64,000 nucleotides of DNA. Source: an uncultured Oscillospiraceae bacterium (lineage in GTDB: Bacteria; Bacillota; Clostridia; Oscillospirales; Ruminococcaceae). The notes under the pieces were generated by a model. It saw nothing but the letters and a program-made list of their open reading frames with translations, had not been told where the DNA came from and did not search any database. Numbering within the stretch: the stretch's first letter is position 1; every line of letters starts with the position of its first letter. The position numbers were made by a program, and so were the translations under genes. This document shows positions 52,537 through 60,858 of this stretch, piece after piece. The DNA is taken from the NCBI GenBank assembly GCA_934513685.1, contig CAKSWY010000006.1:35414-99413 (forward strand), written 5' to 3'.

Positions 52537-53071
52537 GCAGACCGCCTCCTTCCTTTTCCACGGGGACGCAGATGGATTCATCCTTGGTAATGGCGAAGGC
52601 GATGGTCTTGTACAGGCTCATCACCAGCATGAGCACGCTCATCACCAGAACGGGCAGGGCGTAATAATACGCCTTGCAGAAGGGCAGGCCGCCCACGGGA
52701 GGCATCTTCTTCTGCATCTGGAACAGCTGCCAGGCTGCGGGGATGTACACCCAGCTGATCACCACAATCAGCAGATTGGTGAAGTGGTCCATAATATGGC
52801 AGAACCACTTGGGCATCCGTTTCATGATAAACTCCAGCACCGCATGGCCGTTGTCCCAATAAACCGTACACCAGCCAAGGCACATGGACCAGATCATCAG
52901 AGCAGTAACGGATTCATCAACGCCATAAATGGGGCGGTTGAACACGAAGCGCATAACCACCTGAATGAACAAGAGCGCCATAAAAATGAACAGAATGTAC
53001 CCGGTAAAAATCTCCAGAATGTCTACCGCTTTGTCCATCGCTTTACCGATGGACCTGACTGCTTGTTTCAT
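52529..53071 (-). CDS. dctQ: TRAP transporter small permease (DctQ family)
   Basis: A 180-residue protein with four membrane helices: FTGYILFIFMALLFIQVVMRF, ALMIWSMCLGWCTVYW, NLLIVVISWVYIPAAW and VLVMSVLMLVMSLYKTIAF (first trimmed: GYILFIFMALLFIQVVMRF). The motif YGVDESVTALMIW between helices 1 and 2 is standard for DctQ. No convincing RBS precedes ATG 53071, so the start is less sure; an ATG 12 codons further on (MDKAVDIL) is an alternative. It overlaps dctM by eight bases. Confidence 0.85.
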   Translation of the reverse strand: MKQAVRSIGKAMDKAVDILEIFTGYILFIFMALLFIQVVMRFVFNRPIYGVDESVTALMIWSMCLGWCTVYWDNGHAVLEFIMKRMPKWFCHIMDHFTNLLIVVISWVYIPAAWQLFQMQKKMPPVGGLPFCKAYYYALPVLVMSVLMLVMSLYKTIAFAITKDESICVPVEKEGGGLLD

Positions 53072-53288
53072 ACGCTGATTTGTATGACACGCAAATGCGA
53101 GACCATACGCTCCTTTCTTTCCCGAATTTTGCCCGAACCCACTGCAAAAGGGCGGCTTCGGGCCTCGCCGCCCCTCCCGATGGCTGCCCGCCGCCCGGCC
53201 CGGGGGTCGGCCGCCCCTTGCCGGAACCCTGCGCCGTAATTGACGGGCGGTCAGTTACGGCGCATTCGGTGTTCAGTCATCTTATGTT

Positions 53289-53316
53289 GTTATAATATAT
53301 TGATAGCAGATTTCAA
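53289..53316 (-). promoter_or_regulatory. Candidate promoter of the DctQMP operon
   Basis: Minus strand TTGAAA (53316-53311), 16-base spacer, TATAAC (53294-53289), with a leader of about 210 bases. The 53072-53934 gap also holds an AT-rich stretch (53310-53450), the palindrome at 53665-53694 and the plus-strand promoter at 53797-53806; I see no gene in it. Confidence 0.5.
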
Positions 53317-53664
53317 AAAGTTTTGCAAGAGTTTCTCAGAAATTTTCTATGTTTTTCAATGGAATTGTGGAAATTCACAAAGAAACCAATTCCTTTTTTC
53401 TCTTTCTTGACGCTTTTTGAAGTTTTTCGAGGTTTCTTGTTGTCTGATTTTGCGAACGGACAAGAAAAGCAGCTATGCAACGTCCTTTTCAGGCCGTACA
53501 CAGCTGCTTTTCCCTGCGGTTTTATTTGATTTTTTGTTGTCCCGCCGCGGATTTGTGCGCCATTTGGCTACATCCGCGCGTTTTTTCCGGGTTTTGCATC
53601 CATTGTTAATGCTTTGACGAGGTTTTGCCGCCGCAGGGGGCAACGCAATCCCGCCGCAGAAACC

Positions 53665-53694
53665 CAAAGCCTTCCCCTCGAGGGGAAGGCTTTG
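53665..53694. repeat. Perfect 30-bp palindrome, interspersed repeat family
   Basis: Arm CAAAGCCTTCCCCTC (53665-53679) is mirrored exactly at 53680-53694. No coding frame or T-tract is attached. Relatives occur at 49961-49985, 60478-60497 and (half) 18535-18559. Confidence 0.8.
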
Positions 53695-53796
53695 TTTCCG
53701 CGAGGGCGCGCTTTTTGACGCGGTTTCAGGCTTCCCCCTGAACCCCCTCTCCACGCCGTGTCATCTGCGCAAAAGGGTGGCGGGCGGCAGGGGATT

Positions 53797-53806
53797 GTGG
53801 TATACT
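53797..53806 (+). promoter_or_regulatory. Extended -10 of the sugar amidotransferase gene
   Basis: TGTGG-TATACT with TG ahead of the -10 (TATACT at 53801-53806). No clear -35. It gives a leader of about 120 bases that includes the hairpin CCAACG/CGTTGG near 53890. Confidence 0.4.
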
Positions 53807-53934
53807 GAATCTATATGGGCTGCCCCGGCGGCCCTGTGTAAGGTCAGCCGCGGCCCGCTTTGGTTTGGGCCGCACCCGGATAAACCCCAACGTCGGTTGC
53901 GTTGGCTGTAAGAACACAGCAAAGGAGTTTTCAC

Positions 53935-55053
53935 ATGAAGTATTGCAAACGCTGCACCATGCCTGACACCCGCCCCGGCATCACCTTTGATGCCGAGGGG
54001 GTGTGCAGTGCCTGCCGCCATTACGAGCACCGCAAGCTGGTGGACTGGGACGCCCGCTGGAAGGAATTCGAGGCCCTGTGCGACAAGTACCGCGGCTGCA
54101 ACGGCCCCGGCGGCTACGACTGCGCCGTTGCCGTCTCCGGCGGCAAGGACAGCCACTTCCAGGTCTACATCCTGAAAGAGGTCATGCACATGAACCCCAT
54201 CCTCTTCAGCGTGGAGGACAACTTCCCCATGACCGAGGCGGGCCAGCACAACATCAAAAACATCTCCGAGGCCTTCGGCTGCACCATCATCAGCTGCAAG
54301 CCCAACATCAAGGCCCAGAAAACCCTGATGCGCGCCTTCTTTGAAAAGTACGGCAAGCCCACCTGGTATGTGGACCGCCTGATCTACACCTTCCCCCTGC
54401 ACATGGCCCTGAAGTTCAATACCCCGCTGCTGTGCTACGGCGAGAACGTGAGCTTCGAGTACGGCGGCTGCGCCGATGAGGAGACCTACAGCGCCAAGGG
54501 GCAGATCGAAAACGGCGTGGCCGTGGGCTTCCCCGATGAAGAGCTGCTGAGCTACGGCGTGAGCGAGAACGACCTGGCCCTGACCAAGGCCCCCACCGCC
54601 GAAGAGCTGGCCAAGCTGGACCCCTTCTACATGAGCTACTTCCTGCCCTGGAACAGCTACAAGAACTACCAGTTGGCCAAGAGCCGCGGCTTCCACGACC
54701 TGACCCATGAGTGGGACCGCACCCATCACGCTGAAAACTTTGACCAGATCGACAGCCGCGCCTACCTGGTGCACAGCTGGCTGAAGTACCCCAAGTTCGG
54801 CCATGCCGCCGCCACCGACTACACCGCCCGCTACATCCGCTACGGCATGATGACCCGCGAAGAGGCCATTCCCATCATCAAGGAGCGGGACGGCGCGCTG
54901 GACCCCCTGTGCGTGCGGGACTTCTGCGCCTTCTGCGGCTACTCCGAGGCCGAGTTCTGGGCCATCATCGACAAGTTTTACAACCGGGACATCTTCTACA
55001 AGGATGAATACGGCCGCTGGATGCTGAAAGAGCCCATCTGGGAAGAAAAGTAA
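53935..55053 (+). CDS. N-acetyl sugar amidotransferase (PseA/WbpG-like)
   Basis: A 372-residue PP-loop ATP-utilising enzyme, started at ATG 53935 (MKYCKRCTMPDTRPGITF) with AAAGGAG upstream. Paired CxxC motifs (Cys4/Cys7 and Cys24/Cys27) suggest a zinc ribbon; the PP-loop is AVSGGKDSH (68-73 SGGKDS). CYGENVSFEYGG and FCAFCGYSEAEFW are typical of the N-acetyl sugar amidotransferase family, which adds an amidino group to pseudaminic/legionaminic-type or other N-acetyl sugars in surface glycans. It is monocistronic, with a strong terminator. Functional link to the LegB-like gene 49 kb away is inference. Confidence 0.88.
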   Translation: MKYCKRCTMPDTRPGITFDAEGVCSACRHYEHRKLVDWDARWKEFEALCDKYRGCNGPGGYDCAVAVSGGKDSHFQVYILKEVMHMNPILFSVEDNFPMTEAGQHNIKNISEAFGCTIISCKPNIKAQKTLMRAFFEKYGKPTWYVDRLIYTFPLHMALKFNTPLLCYGENVSFEYGGCADEETYSAKGQIENGVAVGFPDEELLSYGVSENDLALTKAPTAEELAKLDPFYMSYFLPWNSYKNYQLAKSRGFHDLTHEWDRTHHAENFDQIDSRAYLVHSWLKYPKFGHAAATDYTARYIRYGMMTREEAIPIIKERDGALDPLCVRDFCAFCGYSEAEFWAIIDKFYNRDIFYKDEYGRWMLKEPIWEEK

Positions 55054-55096
55054 GCGGCCGCTCCAAACTCCGCTTTTATCGCGCATAAATTGTGCC

Positions 55097-55143
55097 GAGC
55101 CGCCTTCTCCCGCCGCAATGGGGGAGAGGGCGGCTCTTTTTTT
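55097..55143 (+). terminator. Terminator of the sugar amidotransferase gene
   Basis: GAGCCGCC/GGCGGCTC outer stem with CTCCC/GGGAG inner pairs, then seven T. Confidence 0.85.
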
Positions 55144-55187
55144 CTGCGTATTTTTCGTTCTTTGTACACCGTGCTGTTTCCGCACAC

Positions 55188-55229
55188 AAAAAGCAGGCGC
55201 GATGCCGTTTTGACATCGCGCCTGCTTTT
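55188..55229 (-). terminator. Terminator of the EF-G-like gene
   Basis: Arms AAAGCAGGCGCGATG/CATCGCGCCTGCTTT with T-runs on both strands, about 120 bases past the stop on the minus strand. Confidence 0.8.
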
Positions 55230-55346
55230 GTTTCATCGGGGCCGGGCGGCCGGTTCAAGGGCCGGTTCGCGCATTCACGCAAGGAGCTTGGCCGCTCATG
55301 GGCAGGCCCTGCCGCCGCCTTCCCGGGGATGCAGTTGGTATGGGGC

Positions 55347-57425
55347 TTAGTCCTCGTCGCCGGTGGTGTTGCCCAGCTTCTTGGCCTCCTCGATCACCTT
55401 GGCCTCCAGGTTGGAGGGCAGGTTCTCGTAGCGCACAAAGTCGAACTCAAAGTGGCCGCGGCCCTGGGTCAGCTGGCGCATAAAGGTGGTGAAGTCCTGC
55501 ATTTCGGCCATGGGCACTTCGGCTTCCACAACCTGCAGGCCGTCCTCGTCCGGGCTCATGCCCAGAACGCGGCCGCGGCGCTTGGTGACCTCACCCATGA
55601 TGTCGCCGGTGTTGTCGGCGGGCACGTGGGCCTTCAGGCTGCCCACCGGCTCCAGCAGAACGGGGCCTGCCTCGGGCAGGGCGGCCTTATAGGCCAGCTT
55701 AGCCGCCATGATGAAGGCCATTTCGCTGGAGTCCACCGGGTGATAGCTGCCGTCCAGCAGGGTGGCCTTCAGGCCAACCACCGGGTATCCGGCCAGCACA
55801 CCGTGCTGTGCGGCCTGGCGCAGGCCTTTTTCCACGGCGGGGAAGTAGTTCTTGGGCACACTGCCGCCGAACACCTTCTCCTCAAACACCAGTTCCTCGC
55901 TGTCGCAAGGCTCAAACTCGATCCACACATCGCCGAACTGGCCGTGGCCGCCGGTCTGCTTCTTGTGGCGGCCCTGGGCCTTGCACTTTTTGCGCACGGA
56001 TTCCCGGTAAGCCACACGGGGCGTGGTCAGGGTCACGTCCACGCCGAACTTCGCCTTCAGGCGGGCGCACACCACGTCCAGATGCTGCTCACCCAGACCG
56101 GAGAGCAGCTGCTGGCCGGTCTCGCCGTCCACACGGAAGTTGATGGTGGGGTCCTCCTCCATCAGGCGGGCCAGCGCCGCGCCGATCTTGCCCTCGTCGC
56201 CCTTCTTGGCCACCTTCAGTGCCATGCTCAGGGTGGGGTTGGGGAAGGCTGCGGTGGGCAGGCTCACCACGCGGGCCGGGTCACACAGGGTGTCGCCGGT
56301 TTTGGCGGTGGCCAGTTTGGTGATCACGCCGATGTCGCCGGCGGTGATCTCGCTCACGTCGGCCTGCTTCTTGCCGCGCACGCTCACCAGCTTGCCCATG
56401 CGCTCCGGCTCACCGGTGCGGGCGTTGACCAGGCTGCTGGCGGCGGTCAGCTTGCCGCTGGCCACCTTCACATAGCTCATCTTGCCCACGAAGGGGTCGG
56501 CCACGGTCTTGAACACCAGAGCGGCGGTGGGGTCGCCCGGCTCGCAGGGCAGCTCCACAGGGTTGCCGTCCTTATCTTCGGCTGCAAAAGCCTCCAGATG
56601 GGGGCTGGGCAGCAGTTTTTCCATATTGTACAGCAGCATATCCAGCGCCTGCAGGTTCAGGGCGCTGCCGCAGAACACGGGGGTGATGACGCCGCTCTTC
56701 ACGCCGATGCGCATGCCTTCCACGATCTCCTCGGTGGTAAAGGCTTCGCCGCCGAAGAACTTCTCCATCAGGGCGTCATCGGTCTCGGCCACGGCCTCGC
56801 TCATGGCTTCCACCAGGCCGTCAAACCGGTGGCCCATGTCGGGCAGATCCACCTGGATCTGCTTGCCGCCCTCATACTTGAAGGCTTTCTGGCTGAACAG
56901 GTTCACATACAGCAGGGTGCCGTCGTCCTGCTTGACGGGCACCACGCAGGGGCAGATGGAGGGGCCGAACTTGACCTTCAGGTCCTCCAGGATCTTATAG
57001 AAATCCGCATTCTCCAGGTCCATCTTGCTGACGAACACCATGCGGCTCTTGCCATATTTCTCGGCCAGCTTGTAGGCCTTTTCCGCGCCCACGGTCACGC
57101 CCGAACGGCCGGAAACCGTAATCAGCACGCTCTCTGCAGCGGCGATGCCCTCATACAGGCCCGCCTCAAAATCAAACAGGCCGGGCACGTCGATCAGGTT
57201 GAACTTATAGCCGTTGTTCTCCACAGGAGCCACTGCGGAGGACAGCGAAGCGTGGCGCTTTGCCTCTTCGGGGTCAAAATCGCAAACGGTGGTGCCGTCT
57301 TCCACCCGGCCCATGCGCTCCAGCGCGCCGGTCAGGTAGAGCAGAGCTTCCACCAGCGTGGTTTTGCCGCAGCCGCCGTGACCGGCGACCAGGATGTTAC
57401 GGATGTTCGTGTTTGCGTAGCTCAT
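55347..57425 (-). CDS. EF-G-like translation-factor GTPase with altered switch II
   Basis: A 692-residue paralogue of elongation factor G, with ATG 57425 (GAGGTAAG upstream). GTPase motifs: P-loop GHGGCGKT (15-22, EF-G normally AHIDAGKT), G3 DVPGLFDF (79-86) in which Leu83 replaces the catalytic His of DTPGHVDF, and G4 SKMD (133-136) instead of NKMD. Domains II-V follow in order, including TGGHGQFGDVWIEFEP and MQDFTTFMRQLTQGRG near the C-terminus. This places it in the EF-G-like group distinct from the housekeeping fusA; a role in stress or ribosome function is possible but unproven. Confidence 0.88.
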   Translation of the reverse strand: MSYANTNIRNILVAGHGGCGKTTLVEALLYLTGALERMGRVEDGTTVCDFDPEEAKRHASLSSAVAPVENNGYKFNLIDVPGLFDFEAGLYEGIAAAESVLITVSGRSGVTVGAEKAYKLAEKYGKSRMVFVSKMDLENADFYKILEDLKVKFGPSICPCVVPVKQDDGTLLYVNLFSQKAFKYEGGKQIQVDLPDMGHRFDGLVEAMSEAVAETDDALMEKFFGGEAFTTEEIVEGMRIGVKSGVITPVFCGSALNLQALDMLLYNMEKLLPSPHLEAFAAEDKDGNPVELPCEPGDPTAALVFKTVADPFVGKMSYVKVASGKLTAASSLVNARTGEPERMGKLVSVRGKKQADVSEITAGDIGVITKLATAKTGDTLCDPARVVSLPTAAFPNPTLSMALKVAKKGDEGKIGAALARLMEEDPTINFRVDGETGQQLLSGLGEQHLDVVCARLKAKFGVDVTLTTPRVAYRESVRKKCKAQGRHKKQTGGHGQFGDVWIEFEPCDSEELVFEEKVFGGSVPKNYFPAVEKGLRQAAQHGVLAGYPVVGLKATLLDGSYHPVDSSEMAFIMAAKLAYKAALPEAGPVLLEPVGSLKAHVPADNTGDIMGEVTKRRGRVLGMSPDEDGLQVVEAEVPMAEMQDFTTFMRQLTQGRGHFEFDFVRYENLPSNLEAKVIEEAKKLGNTTGDED

Positions 57426-57492
57426 CTCTCTTACCTCTTCCCTATGGGAGCTTTGGGCTGCCCGCCCATGTCCCTTAGCAACTTATACAAAA

Positions 57493-57520
57493 ATAGTACC
57501 ACATTTTCCGCCATTTTCAA
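57493..57520 (-). promoter_or_regulatory. Promoter of the EF-G-like gene
   Basis: Minus strand TTGAAA (57520-57515), 16-base spacer, TACTAT (57498-57493), about 68 bases before the ATG. Confidence 0.6.
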
Positions 57521-57663
57521 GGATATTGTGCTGAAACAGCCGGGGAACAGGCGAAGAAATTTCCGGGCAATGTTTGTACATTTTGACAAAAGGCTCAGGA
57601 AAAGGACGATCGTGTAAATCTTTTTGACAAACCGGCCGGGCCTGCTTCCCCCCTGAAGCGCGC

Positions 57664-57710
57664 AAAAAACAGCCGCCCTTCGGCCCCGGTTTTGGGCCGA
57701 ACGACGGCTG
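57664..57710 (-). terminator. Terminator of the YdcF gene
   Basis: CAGCCG/CGGCTG with CGGCCC/GGGCCG inner pairs; six T on the minus strand. Confidence 0.8.
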
Positions 57711-57739
57711 CTCTTGTAGTTTTTGCGGCAAAGGGGTGT

Positions 57740-58414
57740 TCACTTCACGCCGTTCCACCGGTCCAGCATACTGGGTGCGTCCGGGTCAAAACGTTCGCCG
57801 GCCAGCCGCTGGCAGTACATCTCGCCAAACTGGTGGCCGATCTTTTCCAGCTCGCTGAACACCAGATTGATGCCCTCAGGGGTGGTGTGCCAGCTCTCCT
57901 TCGTGATGCCCTCAATGTCCTGCGGGCAGATGAAAAACTGCGTCTCCGGATAGAAATACTGATAATACATATACGCCCGCCGGGCATGGAGCGACTTGCA
58001 CACCAGAATGGCGCGGCGCACGTTCAGGCCCGCGGCGTCGGTCACGCGGCGGGAAAAGCGGGCGTTGTCCCAGGTGGAGACGGCCCGGTCCTCCTTCAGG
58101 AAGGCCGTCTCCGCCACGCCGTTTTTCACGCACACGTCCCGCAGGAACTCCCACTCGGTGGCATAGGGGCCGGGGTAGCGGTCGGCCAGGCTCTGGGCGC
58201 CGATGAAGCGCCCGTCGTGCACGCTATACCGCCCCGAGGGCAGAATGACCGGGGCCAGCCCCTGCCGCCACAGCGCGGCGGCCCGCTCGCCCACCTCCGG
58301 GTAGGCGCCGCCGGTGATGAAGATCGCATCGGCGGGCTGCGGTTCGTCCCGCAGAAAGATAAAGTTTCCGATGTCCGCCAGCGGGTCGCGGGCCGGGGTG
58401 TTGGGCTGCATCAT
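57740..58414 (-). CDS. YdcF/ElyC-like DUF218 protein
   Basis: A 224-residue protein started at ATG 58414 (AAAGGAG upstream; the second codon is also ATG). It has the DUF218 fold markers DAIFITGGAYPEVGERAAAL (about 29-48), PVILPSGRYSV, STWDNARFSRRV and RAILVCKSLHARRAYMYYQY. No signal peptide is visible, unlike SanA/ElyC, so it is closer to cytoplasmic YdcF. YdcF binds S-adenosylmethionine in E. coli; the role is unknown. It has its own terminator and lies downstream of glnS. Confidence 0.82.
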   Translation of the reverse strand: MMQPNTPARDPLADIGNFIFLRDEPQPADAIFITGGAYPEVGERAAALWRQGLAPVILPSGRYSVHDGRFIGAQSLADRYPGPYATEWEFLRDVCVKNGVAETAFLKEDRAVSTWDNARFSRRVTDAAGLNVRRAILVCKSLHARRAYMYYQYFYPETQFFICPQDIEGITKESWHTTPEGINLVFSELEKIGHQFGEMYCQRLAGERFDPDAPSMLDRWNGVK

Positions 58415-58472
58415 GGTGGCTCCTTTCGATGGGTGGTTTTGGGGGAAGGGAAGGCTTTGCCCCCGTGTCACT

Positions 58473-58507
58473 AAAAAGGGGCCGGGCCAAACGGCCCGGC
58501 CCCTTTA
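58473..58507 (-). terminator. glnS terminator
   Basis: GGGGCCGGGCC/GGCCCGGCCCC, an 11-bp all-GC stem with a 4-base loop, then five T on the minus strand. Confidence 0.85.
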
Positions 58508-58545
58508 CTGTTTTATGCTGGTTCGTGCTGCTTTGCAGCCCTGTA

Positions 58546-60216
58546 TTACTTCTTCATGGTCTTAGTGAAGCTGTCCTTCAGGGTCACAATGCGGTTGAAG
58601 GCACCCGGCTTCTTGGAGTCGGGAGTGAAGTAGCCCATCCGGACGAACTGGAACTTTTCGCCGGGCTTGGCGTCGGCCAGGCTGGCCTCCAGCTTGGCGC
58701 AGGGCATATCCACCACGCTCTCGGGGTTCAGGTAGTCCTTGTAGTCCGCTCCGTCGGGAATGCCGTTCATGTTGGCCTCGGTGAACAGTGCGTTGTACAG
58801 GCGGGCGTCCGCGTCCACGGCGCTGGCGCAGCTGACCCAGTGGATGGTGCCCTTCACCTTGCGGCCGTCCACAGGGTTGCCGTTGCCGCTCTCCAGATCG
58901 GCGGTGCAGTGGATGGCGGTCACGTTGCCGTTCTCGTCCTGCTCCACGCCGGTGCACTTCACGATGTAAGCGCCCATCAGGCGGACCTCGCCGTCCACGG
59001 TGAGCCGCTTGAACTTCGGCGGGGGAACCAGCGCAAAGTCGCTGCGCTCGATCCACACCTCGCCGGAGAACTCCACCGGGCGGGTGGAGTCGTCGCCCGC
59101 ATCCCGGTTGGGGTTGTTGGCCACGTCAAAGGTCTCGGTCTTGCCGGCGGGATAGTTGTCGATCACCAGCTTCACCGGGTCCAGAACCGCCATGCGGCGG
59201 GCAGCGCCCAGCTCCAGCTCGGCCCGCATACAGGCCTCCAGCTGGCGCATATCCACCAGGCTGTCCGCCTTGGCAATGCCGGCCTCCTTCACGAAGGTGA
59301 AGATGGCGGTGGGGCTGTAACCGCGGCGGCGCAGGCCGCACAGGGTGGGCATACGGGGGTCATCCCAGCCGTCCACAATGCCCATCTCCACCAGCTCGCG
59401 CAGGTAGCGCTTGCTCATCACGGTGTTGGTCACGTTCAGGCGGGCAAACTCGCGCTGCTTGGGGAAGTGGCCGCCGCTGGTGTTCTCAATGACCCACTCG
59501 TACAGGGGGCGGTGGTTCTCAAACTCCAGGCTGCACATGCTGTGGGTGATGCCCTCAATGGCGTCCTGAATGGGATGGGCAAAGTCGTACAGGGGATAGA
59601 TGCACCACTTGTCGCCCTGGCGGTGATGATGCACCTTCTTGATGCGGTAGATGGCCGGGTCGCGCAGGTTCATGTTGGGGCTGGCCAGGTCGATCTTGGC
59701 GCGCAGGGTCTTGGTGCCGTCGGCGAACTCGCCCGCCCGCATCCGGCGGAACAGGTCCAGGTTCTCCTCGGGAGTGCGGTCCCGGTAGGGGCTGGGGCGG
59801 CTGGGCTTGCCCGCGTCGCTGCCGCGGTATTCCTGCATCTCCTCGCGGGTCAGGTCGTCCACATAGGCCTTGCCTTCCTTGATGAGCTTTTCGGCGTACT
59901 CGTAGCACTGATCGAAGTAATCGCTGCCATAGAAGATGCCGCCGTTGGGCACGGCACCCAGCCATTCCAGATCCTGCTGGATGCTCTCCACATACTCCAT
60001 GTCCTCGCGGGCGGGGTTGGTGTCGTCAAAGCGCAGGTTGAACTTGCCGCCGTAGGCCTTGGCGATGCTCCAGTTGATGTAGATGGCCTTGGCGCTGCCG
60101 ATGTGCAGATAGCCGTTGGGCTCCGGCGGGAAGCGGGTGTGAATCTCCTTCACCGCGCCCGCGGCCAGGTCCGCGTCAATGATGTCGGTCAAAAAGTTGC
60201 TGGGCCGTTCTTCCAT
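58546..60216 (-). CDS. glnS: Glutaminyl-tRNA synthetase
   Basis: A 556-residue class I aminoacyl-tRNA synthetase that charges tRNA-Gln. ATG 60216 has AGAGGAGG upstream. The HIGH motif PPEPNGYLHIGSAK (His38-Ile39-Gly40) and KMSKS-type VMSKRYL are intact, as are FDDTNP and PLYDFAHPIQDAIEGITHSM, which are GlnRS-specific against GluRS. The C-terminal beta-barrel domains recognise the anticodon. Many Firmicutes lack GlnRS and use GatCAB, so its presence is informative about lineage. Promoter and operator dyad are at 60344-60386. Confidence 0.96.
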   Translation of the reverse strand: MEERPSNFLTDIIDADLAAGAVKEIHTRFPPEPNGYLHIGSAKAIYINWSIAKAYGGKFNLRFDDTNPAREDMEYVESIQQDLEWLGAVPNGGIFYGSDYFDQCYEYAEKLIKEGKAYVDDLTREEMQEYRGSDAGKPSRPSPYRDRTPEENLDLFRRMRAGEFADGTKTLRAKIDLASPNMNLRDPAIYRIKKVHHHRQGDKWCIYPLYDFAHPIQDAIEGITHSMCSLEFENHRPLYEWVIENTSGGHFPKQREFARLNVTNTVMSKRYLRELVEMGIVDGWDDPRMPTLCGLRRRGYSPTAIFTFVKEAGIAKADSLVDMRQLEACMRAELELGAARRMAVLDPVKLVIDNYPAGKTETFDVANNPNRDAGDDSTRPVEFSGEVWIERSDFALVPPPKFKRLTVDGEVRLMGAYIVKCTGVEQDENGNVTAIHCTADLESGNGNPVDGRKVKGTIHWVSCASAVDADARLYNALFTEANMNGIPDGADYKDYLNPESVVDMPCAKLEASLADAKPGEKFQFVRMGYFTPDSKKPGAFNRIVTLKDSFTKTMKK

Positions 60217-60343
60217 GGTTGATTCCTCCTCTTTCTGCGGGGCGGGGCACAGAAGCCCGCCGCCGCCCTGCCTTTGCCGCCCTGGGCCGGGCCTCGGTAC
60301 GGGGCGGCAAAGTTTGTTGGCAGTAAGGCGGCAAACGCCGCCT

Positions 60344-60365
60344 TGTACAATAGAGGTATTGTACA
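60344..60365 (-). promoter_or_regulatory. Operator-like dyad over the glnS -10 box
   Basis: TGTACAATA-GAGG-TATTGTACA, a perfect 9-bp inverted repeat. It covers the predicted -10 and start site of glnS, so a bound protein would repress. The 22-bp size excludes the 17-bp TGTNA-N7-TNACA GlnR/TnrA site. Confidence 0.6.
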
Positions 60366-60386
60366 CCCGGCACGGCGGTTTTTCAA
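60358..60386 (-). promoter_or_regulatory. glnS promoter
   Basis: Minus strand TTGAAA (60386-60381), 17-base spacer, TACAAT (60363-60358); leader about 135 bases. Confidence 0.7.
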
Positions 60387-60450
60387 TGATTTTGTGTGCG
60401 CGGGAGGCAGAAAACAGCACTGCCGGAACTGCATCGCAACCCTAAGATGC

Positions 60451-60497
60451 CACCTCATCAGTCGGCTAACGCCGACAGCTTCCCCTCGAGGGGAAGC
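60451..60497. repeat. Interspersed palindrome with adjoining hairpin
   Basis: GTCGGC-N4-GCCGAC (60461-60476) is followed by the perfect 20-bp palindrome GCTTCCCCTC/GAGGGGAAGC (60478-60497), after CACCTCATCA. This composite looks like a longer member of the same family as 53665-53694. The remainder of 60387-60858 contains an AT-rich zone with no gene recognised. Confidence 0.7.
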
Positions 60498-60858
60498 CGG
60501 GATGCCGCGCAGGCAAAGCCGCCTTGCAACATTACTCTATATCCTCGCTCGTTTTCCTCCCCCATCCGGGCGGGACAAAACTGCCCTTCTGTGGGCTGAT
60601 TTTCCGTTCTGCGCACCATTTTTTGAGGTTTTGTTCAAACTTTTGCTACATTCGCGGGTTAAAATAAGGTAGTTTGCGACAGGTTGCCCCTGTTCCGCCA
60701 TTTGCGCAACATATTCGACTTGAAAAAACCGCGTTTTTTCCATTAAAATATAATGTAAATAAAATGCCTTACCAGGCTCTTTCGGGTTCTGGCAGGCCAC
60801 ACCCGCCCGCCCCGGGCGCCATTGTGCCGGGCCGGGCGTTCCACTAGGAGGTTACACC

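Noticed and set aside
53072..53934. Small genes in the long gap between dctQ and the sugar amidotransferase
   Set aside because: Short frames of 60-90 codons occur on both strands, but none has an RBS, plausible composition or a recognisable product.
60344..60365. GlnR/TnrA binding site at glnS
   Set aside because: The dyad is 22 bp with 9-bp arms and does not fit TGTNA-N7-TNACA (17 bp); kept only as an unidentified operator.
60720..60754. Promoter for the activase gene: TTGAAA and TATAAT
   Set aside because: The spacer is 23 bases, too long for sigma-A; the TATAAT alone is not enough in this AT-rich pocket.
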